From Ferriphaselus amnicola (GTDB lineage Bacteria; Pseudomonadota; Gammaproteobacteria; Burkholderiales; Gallionellaceae), in assembly GCF_000974685.2 (NCBI RefSeq), contig NZ_AP018738.1, forward strand, positions 248,001 through 312,000: 64,000 bases of DNA. The letters are read 5' to 3'. The number at the start of each line of letters is the position of its first letter. Position 1 is the stretch's first letter. A program made the translations under genes and the position numbers. Positions 20,248 to 28,042 of the stretch are shown here, piece after piece. A model generated the notes under the pieces. That model was not told the DNA's origin. It was given only the letters and a program-made list of their open reading frames with translations, and searched no databases.

Positions 20248-20658
20248 TCAGAACGGTTTTACGACCACGAGTATGACCACTGCCATCAATACCAGCACTG
20301 GTACTTCATTGAAAAAGCGGAACCACACATGGCTACGCGCGTTGCGTCCTGCGGCGAACTCCTTGACCAAGTGGCCGCAGTACAGGTGATAGGCGACCAG
20401 ACCCAGTACCAATGCGACCTTGGCGTGCAGCCAGCCCCCCTCGAAACCATAGCCGAACCATAACCATAGGCCAGAGATCAATGCCAATGCGGCTATGGGA
20501 GTGACGAACTTGTAAAGCTTGCGCTCCATTAGCGCCAGCCGCTCCAGTGTCGCTGCATCGCTCACCATCGCATGGTTGACGAAGATGCGCGGCAGATAGA
20601 ACAGCCCGGCGAACCAGGAAACGACCATAATGATGTGAAACGCCTTGAGCCAAAGCAT
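20248..20658 (-). CDS. hemJ: Protoporphyrinogen IX oxidase HemJ
   Basis: Membrane enzyme that oxidises protoporphyrinogen IX to protoporphyrin IX in heme synthesis. The 136 residues form about four membrane helices with the family histidine segments LKAFHIIMVVSWFAGLFYL and GGWLHAKVALVLG. The conserved C-terminal region includes WFRFFNEVPVLVL. Length and motifs agree with HemJ (UPF0093). It lies one base from rlmL on the same strand. The heme enzyme hemE is elsewhere in the window (32.4 kb), and heme demand is high given the cytochromes nearby. Confidence 0.93.
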   Translation of the reverse strand: MLWLKAFHIIMVVSWFAGLFYLPRIFVNHAMVSDAATLERLALMERKLYKFVTPIAALALISGLWLWFGYGFEGGWLHAKVALVLGLVAYHLYCGHLVKEFAAGRNARSHVWFRFFNEVPVLVLMAVVILVVVKPF

Positions 20659-21005
20659 GATGAGTCTTGTGAGTTAATCAGCGGCGGATTATACGGCGAT
20701 AGCCGCAGCGGCGCGAAAAAAGGAGTGCGCCCACTCTATCGTTCGGCCGTTGATGATGTTGCTTAATGCCTCGCCAGCGGGGAGGAGGCCATTCTGGCTG
20801 AGTTGGCTGCTGCCTCAGCTGCCCACCAGCGCTGCGCTACTCAAAATTGCAGGGAGCCCTGAAAACCTTAGCGAGTGGCTTGAGCGCAGTGTAGTGAGCG
20901 GGACGGCAAAGCCGCCGAGCATCCGCCGGCCCGCGCCTTGAAGGGAAATCGAGTTGCGCAGAAGGTTCTTCGAGGTTTTCTGTGCTTTATCTTTGAATTC
21001 GTCCA
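20659..21005. other. Gene-poor spacer with a possible dispersed repeat
   Basis: No convincing gene. The stretch at about 20,815-20,940 is GC-rich and reads in all frames like a non-coding repeat. A 63-residue minus-strand frame starting at 21,006 (overlapping the cytochrome stop as TGATG) begins with a plausible hydrophilic segment DEFKDKAQKTSKNLLRNS. It then runs into residues such as GAGRRMLGGFAVPLTTLR that look like translated repeat DNA. I do not call it a gene. The right part, up to 20,660, precedes hemJ and should contain its promoter. Confidence 0.4.
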
Positions 21006-21839
21006 TCACTTTTCTGATCTGACTCGCTCATGATTGGCATTCTTCATGCCGCGAGGAAGGGGAGGTGCGGGCTCAGGCTTGATCGGATTGAATCGATTCT
21101 TCTGTACGGTGTGAGGATTGTGGCATTCCGTACAAACCCACCAACGCTTCTTACCCTCGTGCGAGGCCCAAGCCCCCGATCTTTTGCCATGCACGCCGGC
21201 TCGCCAATCAATGTATTTCTCTCCGTGACAATCTCCGCACATTCTTTGGGGCTGATTAAAGCTGATCTCCTCGCCTCGGCGATTCATCAGCTTATTGCGA
21301 TTCGTCGGGCTATGGCAATCAAGGCACCATACCGCACCACGGCCATGCTGCAACTCGAGAGAGTTCTCGACAATATCCTGATGCATCGCTAGTTCGCGCG
21401 GCTTCTTGTCCTTGGGATAAGGCACTGTTTTACCATCATGGCAGGATTTACAGCCATCTGGGCCCATATTGAAATACGTCAGATGCGGCTCCCGCGGCTT
21501 TACAAACGCATTACCAAAGTTGCCGTGAGTCTCATCCTTGATCTCCGGCATCTCGCCCATCGGTATCGTTCCCTCCATTGGGTCGCCATACCACAGGACG
21601 GCGCCAGTGGTCTTGGAGCATTTGACACTCGGGTAGTTATACTTGGGGACAGCATTCTCAGTTCGGGTCACAGTCGTGTAATCCACTCGGCTTTCATAGC
21701 ACTCTGTCACTGGCTTTGCGGCCTGCTTTCCGGCACTTTCGTCTGCTGCATTTACACGTTGATACGCCCCCACTCCAAAAAGGAGGAAGCTGCTCAGGAT
21801 GAATGCAGCTGTTTTCGATACCTTGCGCTGGGAAATCAT
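21006..21839 (-). CDS. Periplasmic tetraheme cytochrome c
   Basis: Secreted or membrane-anchored multiheme cytochrome, 277 residues. The N-terminus has a basic start and a hydrophobic core (TAAFILSSFLLFGVGA). Four CXXCH heme motifs occur at CKSCH 130-134, CLDCH 172-176, CGDCH 201-205 and CTECH 236-240. The first 120 residues have no heme motif, and single cysteines lie at 47 and 74. It is the distal gene of an operon with an NrfD-type membrane subunit and a four-cluster ferredoxin. By analogy with DsrJ/ActA/QrcA-type subunits it should carry electrons between the membrane module and the periplasm. The specific system is not identified. Confidence 0.85.
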   Translation of the reverse strand: MISQRKVSKTAAFILSSFLLFGVGAYQRVNAADESAGKQAAKPVTECYESRVDYTTVTRTENAVPKYNYPSVKCSKTTGAVLWYGDPMEGTIPMGEMPEIKDETHGNFGNAFVKPREPHLTYFNMGPDGCKSCHDGKTVPYPKDKKPRELAMHQDIVENSLELQHGRGAVWCLDCHSPTNRNKLMNRRGEEISFNQPQRMCGDCHGEKYIDWRAGVHGKRSGAWASHEGKKRWWVCTECHNPHTVQKNRFNPIKPEPAPPLPRGMKNANHERVRSEK

Positions 21840-21936
21840 TTAGTACATCTCCTCATACTCTGTATAGCCACAAGTTCCTAATCGGCCGGATTCTTCAATG
21901 AGTTCACCACTGCAACACCGAAAGGAACGTGCTTCC

Positions 21937-23184
21937 TTAGCTCTGTTTCACCGTGTTGGATGGAGACTTCTCGTACCGGACGTCGCCGGTCAAAATGCCG
22001 ATCGCGCCCTTTATGATCAGCGTCAGCCAGAGAAATGCCATGGCCCAAATGAACAATACGTTGAAAAACTCGATCAAAGTCACATGGTATTCGGTGTATT
22101 CCCCGAGCGGCGATGGGCTAAAGGCTGGGAACACCAGAACCATCGGTTTCTCAATCAGCACCCCAAAGAACACTAGGAAACAGACCAGTGGCAGCCAGAG
22201 GTTGTAACTTTTTCTGACCCTGGGGAAAAGCAGAGCTACAAAGCTACCGACTAGCGTAATCATGACTCCCCAGAACCAAGGGACGTACATATTCAGGCCA
22301 TTGTGGCCGAACATGTTGTACTTCATCGAATGCGCGTGCTCTGTGCTTGAATACAGTACAGAAAACATCTCAGCGGCAAACACCAACATCAACAGGCCAA
22401 GACTCCAAGTGATGATTGTGGTGAGTAGGTCGATGACCGAGTCGTTGACTTCCAGCTTGGTATATTTCCGAGCCAACAAGAAGATCACTATGATCAGAGA
22501 CGGGCCGGATGCACCTGCCATCGACAGAAATCCAAATGGCAAGACTGCCGTAGCCCATGACTCCATTCGAGCATTACTGGCGAGCACAAATGCCGTGACG
22601 ATGTGGATCAGTGGCCCCCAGGCTATGGCCAGATAAACAATCGGGGTAAACCATCTTGCCAGATGTTTGGAATCAAACGTGCCGACGTATTTCTTATAAA
22701 GAATGTAAAACACACCAATGAGGTTCAGGTACAGGTACACGTTTAGAACAATGGTGTCATACACCAACATCGAGTTCGGAAAGTTCAGGAATCCGATGCC
22801 CGGCACCATGTGCAGTAATCTGTCCGGACGCCCCATGTGGTACAGAATGAAGGTGATGCCGGTCGCCACGAATACCATCGCGACAATCTCGCCCATGACG
22901 GCAAGTTCCTTCATGTCTTGACGATGGTAGAAATAGCCGGGGGCAACCACTAACACGGCTGCCGCCGCCACATGCGCAGTAAACACGAAGTTCGCAAAGA
23001 ACATTTCCAAAGTGACTTGGTCGGTTGCCCCAGTCAGAATGAGTCCCTCGGTGAACTGCCTGTACGACGTGTAAGTGCCGACCAGTATGAAGAACGACAG
23101 GAAGAGGAGCCATGCGTAGTACATGGATCCGCCTTTGATCGCATACAGACTGGTGTCCTTCGCAAAAGACAAAGCTTTATTCAT
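21937..23184 (-). CDS. NrfD/PsrC-type quinone-interacting membrane subunit
   Basis: Polytopic inner-membrane protein of 415 residues with about ten hydrophobic helices, matching the NrfD/PsrC/HybB/DsrP superfamily that exchanges electrons and sometimes protons with quinones. Visible helices include YYAWLLFLSFFILVGTY near the N-terminus, WATAVLPFGFLSMAGASG centrally and VTLIEFFNVLFIWAMAFLW near the end. It sits 9 bp after the ferredoxin subunit gene and upstream of the tetraheme cytochrome, so the three should form one complex. No molybdopterin catalytic subunit is adjacent. The family is clear; the substrate and direction of electron flow are not. Confidence 0.88.
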   Translation of the reverse strand: MNKALSFAKDTSLYAIKGGSMYYAWLLFLSFFILVGTYTSYRQFTEGLILTGATDQVTLEMFFANFVFTAHVAAAAVLVVAPGYFYHRQDMKELAVMGEIVAMVFVATGITFILYHMGRPDRLLHMVPGIGFLNFPNSMLVYDTIVLNVYLYLNLIGVFYILYKKYVGTFDSKHLARWFTPIVYLAIAWGPLIHIVTAFVLASNARMESWATAVLPFGFLSMAGASGPSLIIVIFLLARKYTKLEVNDSVIDLLTTIITWSLGLLMLVFAAEMFSVLYSSTEHAHSMKYNMFGHNGLNMYVPWFWGVMITLVGSFVALLFPRVRKSYNLWLPLVCFLVFFGVLIEKPMVLVFPAFSPSPLGEYTEYHVTLIEFFNVLFIWAMAFLWLTLIIKGAIGILTGDVRYEKSPSNTVKQS

Positions 23185-23193
23185 GATGCGTCC

Positions 23194-24258
23194 TCAGCCG
23201 ATGTAATAGAAGAACTTCGGATAGGTACCGAACTCTTCCTTGAATCTGAATACCCGTTTCGTTTCGAGTACCTTGCGGACATCGCTCTCGGGATCGAGCA
23301 GGTTGCCGAACTTTCTGGCGCCCACCGGACACGCCTCTAGACAGGCAGGATTCCGTCCTTCACGCGTACGTTGAACACAGAAGGTGCATTTCTCCATTAC
23401 CCCCTTCATGCGCGGCCTGTTCCCGAAATAGTGCGTCTTGGGATTCATCTCTTCAGCGGGAAGTTGGGGTTCGCCCCAGTTGAAGCGCCTTGCTTGATAG
23501 GGGCATGCCAGTTGGCACATGCGGCAACCGATGCACCAGTTGTAGTCGATCAATACCACGCCAGCATGATCCCTGAATGTCGCCCTCACTGGACAAGCCT
23601 TCACGCAGGGCGGCTTTTCGCACTGCTGACATTGCACTGGCATGTAGAAGAAGTCTTTGTCAGGAACGGTCTCATCTTGGTAATAGCTTTGCGCGCCTTC
23701 GGTGGTCATTCCTGCCGGATGATAGGCATTCCCACCAACCTGCACGCCATAATCGCCAAACTGGCTTTTCTCGGGATAACCTTTCTCCAATTCGTCGGCT
23801 GAAAATGAAATATTCCCTTTCGGAATCTTCATTACCTGTATCCATTGGATCACAGTCCCCTCGCGCGACTGATTGTTCTCCTCCACGCACGCATGAACAC
23901 ATCGTCTGCAGCCTATGCATTTCGACATGTCGAGGGCATAGCCAAAAAGCACATCATCCGGCGCGGCGACATCAGAGACCGTCGTTTCTTTGCCAAATTT
24001 TGCGGTATATCTCTTTTCAAGACGCGCGATGGCTTGTTTCTTTTCCTCATCAGACATCAGCACAAAATGTCCCTGGAAGAATTCGGCAACGGTCGTGTCG
24101 GCATCGGCTGAGTCTGCTGCTTTCACAACGGCCTCTGCTGCCTCAGGTGCCACCACAAGTGCTGCGGCACTTGAAGTGCATACAAATTTCAAGAAATCAC
24201 GACGCCCAGCATCCAGCTCTGCCGCATCTTCCATCTTCACATTATTTTCTTCTGACAT
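23194..24258 (-). CDS. Tat-exported 4x[4Fe-4S] ferredoxin subunit
   Basis: Periplasmic electron-transfer subunit of 354 residues. The ATG at 24258 follows GGAGG by 5 bases. A twin-arginine signal (GRRDFLKFVCTSSAAALVVA) is at about 18-37. Cysteine groups CIGCRRCVHAC, CQQCEKPPCVKACP, CIGCRMCQLACP and CTFCVQRTREGRNPACLEAC predict four [4Fe-4S] clusters, as in DsrO, NrfC, PsrB and DmsB. Residues about 60-80 carry HFVLMSDEEKKQAIARLEKR, which resembles a stretch in the small Tat protein upstream. It should wire the NrfD subunit to the tetraheme cytochrome. Confidence 0.88.
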   Translation of the reverse strand: MSEENNVKMEDAAELDAGRRDFLKFVCTSSAAALVVAPEAAEAVVKAADSADADTTVAEFFQGHFVLMSDEEKKQAIARLEKRYTAKFGKETTVSDVAAPDDVLFGYALDMSKCIGCRRCVHACVEENNQSREGTVIQWIQVMKIPKGNISFSADELEKGYPEKSQFGDYGVQVGGNAYHPAGMTTEGAQSYYQDETVPDKDFFYMPVQCQQCEKPPCVKACPVRATFRDHAGVVLIDYNWCIGCRMCQLACPYQARRFNWGEPQLPAEEMNPKTHYFGNRPRMKGVMEKCTFCVQRTREGRNPACLEACPVGARKFGNLLDPESDVRKVLETKRVFRFKEEFGTYPKFFYYIG

Positions 24259-24289
24259 ATGCACCTCCAGCTTAGGTATCTGATAAATC

Positions 24290-24547
24290 CTATGAGAGCT
24301 CTTTGGAATGGCAGCTTAGCAACTCATCCAGACGCTGCTTTTTTTCAGCGTCCGTCATAACAACCAAGCGGTTTGCCATCAAAGCCTCTTCTTGCTGCGA
24401 CGCATCATTTGAGTATTTTTCCGAAAGACCGGCATCTGAAGTTTTTGCTCCGGAAATCAATGTTTTTGTGTAAGCAGCCGCCGCAATGACCCCAACCGCA
24501 GCCGCCACCCTTCCAAAAAAGGAACGTCTAGAGTTTTTCTCATTCAT
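24290..24547 (-). CDS. Small Tat-signal protein of the NrfD operon
   Basis: About 85 residues. The ATG at 24547 (or 24550) has GAGGT just upstream; a longer start at 24565 is possible. A twin-arginine signal (SRRSFFGRVAAAVGVIAAAA) is followed by a short mature part. The sequence RLVVMTDAEKKQRLDELL parallels FVLMSDEEKKQAIARLEKR in the ferredoxin subunit, so the two share an N-terminal module. One cysteine (LLSCHSKELS) is near the end. I know no defined function. It could be a small accessory or escort subunit of the complex. Confidence 0.7.
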   Translation of the reverse strand: MNEKNSRRSFFGRVAAAVGVIAAAAYTKTLISGAKTSDAGLSEKYSNDASQQEEALMANRLVVMTDAEKKQRLDELLSCHSKELS

Positions 24548-24599
24548 CATCTTTACCTCATCCATAAGCTAAGCTACACACCACGTGCAAATCATTATG

Positions 24600-24908
24600 T
24601 TAATCGTCCATTTTCCTAGGCAAGTGGGCGCGCAAGCGACACAGCGCATCTGTCAAAACCGCATATCTCTCAAAAAACTCCTTTGTCAGCCGCGCCCCCT
24701 CTTCATCCGTGGTCTCCGCATTTCCAACACCGTTCATCGCTGCGCGCATGAGATCGGTCAATTGGTTGTGGAACAGCGCGGCCTCGTCCTCAGAGGAAAA
24801 TTCTAATACCTTGCTTTTTGGGTTGTATTTCATCACTGATAATCGTTCGATGGGTATGCCACCCGAGTATGGAGCCAACTTTCCGAGAGTGGCTGGATTT
24901 TCCGTCAA
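24600..24908 (-). CDS. Small hypothetical protein, first gene of the NrfD operon
   Basis: Not recognised. The longest frame has 102 residues but starts at TTG. An ATG at 24833 (MKYNPKSKVLEFSSEDEA) would give 77 residues, so the start is uncertain. The product is hydrophilic and mostly helical, with no signal peptide, membrane segment or cysteine cluster. It is on the same strand as, and about 50 bp upstream of, the small Tat protein, so it probably leads the operon. A cytoplasmic accessory role, for example in maturation or Tat proofreading, is conceivable but unsupported. Confidence 0.55.
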   Translation of the reverse strand: MTENPATLGKLAPYSGGIPIERLSVMKYNPKSKVLEFSSEDEAALFHNQLTDLMRAAMNGVGNAETTDEEGARLTKEFFERYAVLTDALCRLRAHLPRKMDD

Positions 24909-25060
24909 CCTATAGCTGTTATCTATACCTCTGGCAGCTAAATATGTGGAAACTTTTCGTTGGCAATTATACCCCCTTTGGATGATAGCCTTATCAAGTG
25001 AGTGGACTTAAGATGAGCGCTGGTACGAAGTTCGATGTTTCCATTTGGGGAGATGTGACA

Positions 25061-25435
25061 ATGAAAATAATCACGACATTCGGTGCGATGCTGTTGACCG
25101 CTGTTTCAGTAACCGCTCAGGCCGATAAGGTCGTGAGCTTCAAGGCGGATATTCGCCCCATTGTTGATGACTACTGCCTGAGTTGTCACGTACCGGGCGG
25201 CAAGGGATTTGAGAAGAGCAAGCTCGACCTGAGTAGTTACCAGAGCTTGATGAAAGGCACGCAATTCGGTCCCGTCATCAAACCCGGCGACAGCCAGAAC
25301 AGCACGCTGAACATGCTGATCGAAGGCCGAGCCGATCCATCGATCAGCATGCCTTATGGAATCAAAGGCTCGTTATCCCCTGACAAGATTAAACTGTTTA
25401 AGCGGTGGGTGGATCAGGGGGCGCAAGACAACTAA
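25061..25435 (+). CDS. Monoheme cytochrome c, PSCyt1-like
   Basis: Secreted 124-residue cytochrome. The ATG at 25061 has GGGGAG 9 bases upstream and opens a signal peptide (TFGAMLLTAVSVTAQA). The mature part reads VVSFKADIRPIVDDYCLSCH, with a single CXXCH. It ends with DKIKLFKRWVDQGAQDN, the W-x-x-x-GA ending seen in planctomycete-type cytochrome C domains. It is divergent from the NrfD operon with about 150 bp between, so it could be a soluble partner under shared control. The partnership is inference. Confidence 0.85.
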   Translation: MKIITTFGAMLLTAVSVTAQADKVVSFKADIRPIVDDYCLSCHVPGGKGFEKSKLDLSSYQSLMKGTQFGPVIKPGDSQNSTLNMLIEGRADPSISMPYGIKGSLSPDKIKLFKRWVDQGAQDN

Positions 25436-25447
25436 CTCCCGGAATGA

Positions 25448-25473
25448 GGTGGTCAGTCGACCGCCTTCTTATT
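25448..25473 (+). terminator. Rho-independent terminator after the monoheme cytochrome
   Basis: GGTGGTC and GACCGCC form a 7-bp stem (one G-U pair) with a 4-base loop, followed by TTCTTATT, 12 bp after the cytochrome stop. Confidence 0.6.
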
Positions 25474-25507
25474 GAAATCGTGGTCTGTCACCTATTGTTT
25501 CCTATTC

Positions 25508-25810
25508 TCAGAACATTAGTCTGGCAGAAACAACAAGTACTATCATCGCTAGAATATCAGACAAAATCTGCAAGGCCAAAGGTGGATTGGACATAGATTG
25601 AGGGCCAAACACGTAATTGTCACCGTTAGCTCGACAGTGAAAATAGTATGTACAGTACAAAACCACAATCACCTTAACAATGTTATCGAACATAAACTCG
25701 TATCCTGTTTTCGTGGACAGAATCCATGCCACTACGGATAGTACTGCGGGGGCTATCCACAGAATAGCCAGTAGAAACTTTCGGATGAGTGACGTTTTAT
25801 TCTTTCCCAT
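25508..25810 (-). CDS. Small membrane protein, unknown
   Basis: About 100 residues from the ATG at 25810 (MGKNKTSLIRK). The frame extends to a TTG at 25822. At least two hydrophobic segments are visible (FLLAILWIAPAVLSVVAWIL and VKVIVVLYCTYYF), plus a third at the C-terminus (LSDILAMIVLVVSA). The DNA is visibly more AT-rich than its neighbours. Not recognised. It stands alone between the cytochrome and the FAD oxidase and is followed upstream by a long hairpin. A real but recently acquired or fast-evolving gene is my best guess. Confidence 0.5.
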   Translation of the reverse strand: MGKNKTSLIRKFLLAILWIAPAVLSVVAWILSTKTGYEFMFDNIVKVIVVLYCTYYFHCRANGDNYVFGPQSMSNPPLALQILSDILAMIVLVVSARLMF

Positions 25811-25835
25811 TACCACGTCCAAATAATATATGGGT

Positions 25836-25887
25836 ATGGTTTATTTCGGTAGTAGGAGGCAAAGACTTCTACTGCCGAAATAAACCA
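25836..25887. repeat. Long inverted repeat (22-bp arms)
   Basis: Arms 25836-25857 and 25866-25887 (core ATGGTTTATTTCGG ... CCGAAATAAACCAT) match at 20 of 22 positions around an 8-base loop. It lies between the small membrane protein and the stop of the FAD oxidase. It could be a strong bidirectional transcription stop or a small palindromic element; there is no typical U-run. Confidence 0.75.
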
Positions 25888-25903
25888 TCACTCAGAGCCC
25901 ACC

Positions 25904-27346
25904 CTAAATCACTTTCCCCGGATTCATTAGGTTCAGTGGATCAAGCGCCCGTTTTACGTTACGCATCAATTCTAGCTCCAGACAACTCTTGTAATGCGTG
26001 ATCTCCTCGCGCTTTAACTGCCCTAAGCCGTGTTCGGCGCTGATGCTGCCGTCGAGTTTGGCCACGACTTCATACACAATGCGGTTCACTTCCGGCTCAT
26101 GCTGCGCGATGAAGGCTGTGTTTTGGGCGGCATCGAACAGGGAGGCGTTGTAGTGGATGTTGCCGTCGCCGATGTGGCCGAAGGCGACGATGCGGATGCC
26201 GGGGTAGGCTGTGCGCAGATCGGCACTGGCCTGGGCGATGAACTCGGCCACGCGGCTGATGGGCACGGAGATGTCGTGCTTGATGCTCAGTCCCTCGATC
26301 TTTTGCGCATCGCTGATGTTCTTGCGCAGTTTCCACCAGCGTTCGGCGTGATGCTTGTCGGTAGTGACGACGAATTCAAGGATACCGTCGCCGAAGGCTT
26401 GCAGCGCATCACGTAGTGCAACGTCCAGCGGTGCAGCCAGCACGTCCGACAGTTGGGTGATGACGATCCACTCATGCGGACGGGCGAAAGGTTCGTGCGT
26501 GTCTTGAATGTTCTTGAACACCAGATCGAGGCAGGAGCGCGAGATGATCTCGAAGCCGCTGATCTTGTCGCCGCAGGTGGCGCGCAGATGTGCCAGCAGC
26601 GCCACCGAAGCGGCCGGGTCGCGCACGGCGATGCAGGCAGTCGCTACGGATTTTGGGCGCGGGAACAGTTTCAACACGGCGGCGGTAATGATGCCCAGCG
26701 TACCTTCCGCACCGATGAACAGGTGCTTGAGATCGTAGCCGGTGTTGTCCTTGCGCAAACGGCGCAGACCGTTCCAAATGCGGCCGTCCGGCAATACCAC
26801 TTCCAGCCCCAGCACCAGATCACGCGCGTTGCCGTAACGCAGCACGCCGATGCCGCCGGCATTGGTGGAGAGATTGCCGCCGATCTCGCAGTGCGGCGCG
26901 ATGGCGGTCAACCCCAGCGGGAACAGTCGCTCGGCCTGATCCGCCGCTTCATACAGCTCAGCCAGCTTGCAACCCGCTTCCACGGTCATGGTGTAATCGG
27001 TGGCATCCACGTCGCGGATGCGGTTCATGCGTGACAGGTTCAGCACCAGTTGCGGGGTTCCATCCGCCAACGGTACCGAAGCGCCGCACAAGCTGGTGTT
27101 GCCGCCCTGAGGCACGATGGCGACTCGATGAGCCGAGCACAGCGCAACGATGGCGCTGACCTGCTGCGTATCAGCCGGAAAAGCCACGGCCAGCGCCGTG
27201 CCGGAATAGCGACTACGCCAGTCGCTGCAATACGGTGCGGCGGCCGTGTCGGTCAGTAGATGAGGAAGGCCGACGATGTCGGCCAGTCGGGAGATCAGTT
27301 CGCGGCTCATGGGTCGCAGGGCGCTCAGTTGTTCAAGAGCGCCCAT
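25904..27346 (-). CDS. FAD-linked 2-hydroxyacid oxidase/dehydrogenase (GlcD-like)
   Basis: Vanillyl-alcohol-oxidase fold flavoprotein, up to 480 residues. The FAD-binding part contains AIVPQGGNTSLCGASVPLAD, CEIGGNLSTNAGGIGVLRYG and GYDLKHLFIGAEGTLGIITA. The C-terminal FAD-oxidase domain contains FGHIGDGNIHYN and ISAEHGLGQLKREE. This architecture is shared by D-lactate dehydrogenases, glycolate oxidase GlcD and D-2-hydroxyglutarate dehydrogenases; the substrate cannot be assigned. The first 12 codons lie inside a GGGCGCT/AGCGCCC hairpin, so the ATG at 27310 (MSRELISRL) may be the true start. It follows petC on the same strand. Confidence 0.9.
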   Translation of the reverse strand: MGALEQLSALRPMSRELISRLADIVGLPHLLTDTAAAPYCSDWRSRYSGTALAVAFPADTQQVSAIVALCSAHRVAIVPQGGNTSLCGASVPLADGTPQLVLNLSRMNRIRDVDATDYTMTVEAGCKLAELYEAADQAERLFPLGLTAIAPHCEIGGNLSTNAGGIGVLRYGNARDLVLGLEVVLPDGRIWNGLRRLRKDNTGYDLKHLFIGAEGTLGIITAAVLKLFPRPKSVATACIAVRDPAASVALLAHLRATCGDKISGFEIISRSCLDLVFKNIQDTHEPFARPHEWIVITQLSDVLAAPLDVALRDALQAFGDGILEFVVTTDKHHAERWWKLRKNISDAQKIEGLSIKHDISVPISRVAEFIAQASADLRTAYPGIRIVAFGHIGDGNIHYNASLFDAAQNTAFIAQHEPEVNRIVYEVVAKLDGSISAEHGLGQLKREEITHYKSCLELELMRNVKRALDPLNLMNPGKVI

Positions 27347-27361
27347 GATACCGCGCCCGCG

Positions 27362-28042
27362 CTATTCGATCGGCGGTTCCTGATCTATCCTGGCCCAGAT
27401 ACGGCGCTTCCACAGGTAAAGCAGAATGGTCATGAATGCTAGGTAGATCAGCACATAGATGCCGAGTTGCTTACGTTCCGGCGCATGTGGATCAGCCGCC
27501 CAGATCAGGAAGGCGCTGACATCCTTGGCTTGCGCTTGAATGTCGGCTTTTTGCTTCTCGTCGGTGGCGGTGGCGATACCCAGCACGTCCGGCATCCGAG
27601 TTTCTGGGAAGATCGCATTGCTCAATGCCCCATCTTGAGTGTTGTGGTAGCCCGTCAGATAGGAGTATAGGTAGTGTCCACCACCTTCACGTGCACTGGC
27701 CATCAAACTTAGGTCGGGCGGAACGGCGCCACCAAAGGATTCTTTGGCGGCCTCTTCAGGCATCTGCGATGCCAGCGTCGCATCCAATGATTGGCCACCG
27801 CGCCACTCTTCAATCTTATCCTTGTTGACGCCTAAATTGAGCAGATGCCGATAGCGCAGGTATTTCAAGCCATGACAGCCATTGCAGTTGGTGGCGACGA
27901 TCTCTGCGCCACGCACTAATGCAGCGTTATCTTCCGGCAACGGACTGTGGTCGAGCACGACTTCGTTGGCGGACGCCCCGCCAGAGGCAAGCGTCATCAG
28001 CAAGGTAAGAGCCGTATGTCGTATGAAGGACTTCAAATTCAT
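27362..28042 (-). CDS. petC: Cytochrome bc1 complex, cytochrome c1
   Basis: Membrane-anchored periplasmic heme subunit that passes electrons from the Rieske protein to soluble cytochromes. The 226 residues have a signal peptide (HTALTLLMTLASGGASA), the heme site CNGCHGLKYLRYRHL, a sixth-ligand region ETRMPDVLGIA, and a C-terminal anchor (GIYVLIYLAFMTILLYLW) followed by basic residues. Its start overlaps the petB stop. It is the last of three petABC genes. Confidence 0.95.
   Translation of the reverse strand: MNLKSFIRHTALTLLMTLASGGASANEVVLDHSPLPEDNAALVRGAEIVATNCNGCHGLKYLRYRHLLNLGVNKDKIEEWRGGQSLDATLASQMPEEAAKESFGGAVPPDLSLMASAREGGGHYLYSYLTGYHNTQDGALSNAIFPETRMPDVLGIATATDEKQKADIQAQAKDVSAFLIWAADPHAPERKQLGIYVLIYLAFMTILLYLWKRRIWARIDQEPPIE

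Noticed and set aside
20815-21006. 63-residue protein after the cytochrome gene
   Set aside because: Only the first 18 or so residues look protein-like; the rest appears to be translated repeat DNA. Kept as a finding, not as a gene.
23577-24275. 232-codon plus-strand frame opposite the ferredoxin gene
   Set aside because: The antisense strand of a clearly real four-cluster ferredoxin gene; the translation has no domain and a Ser/His/Arg-rich shadow composition.
27319-27344. Terminator of petC (GGGCGCT/AGCGCCC hairpin)
   Set aside because: It has no following U-run and lies in the first codons of the FAD oxidase frame; it serves only as a hint that the true start may be at 27310.
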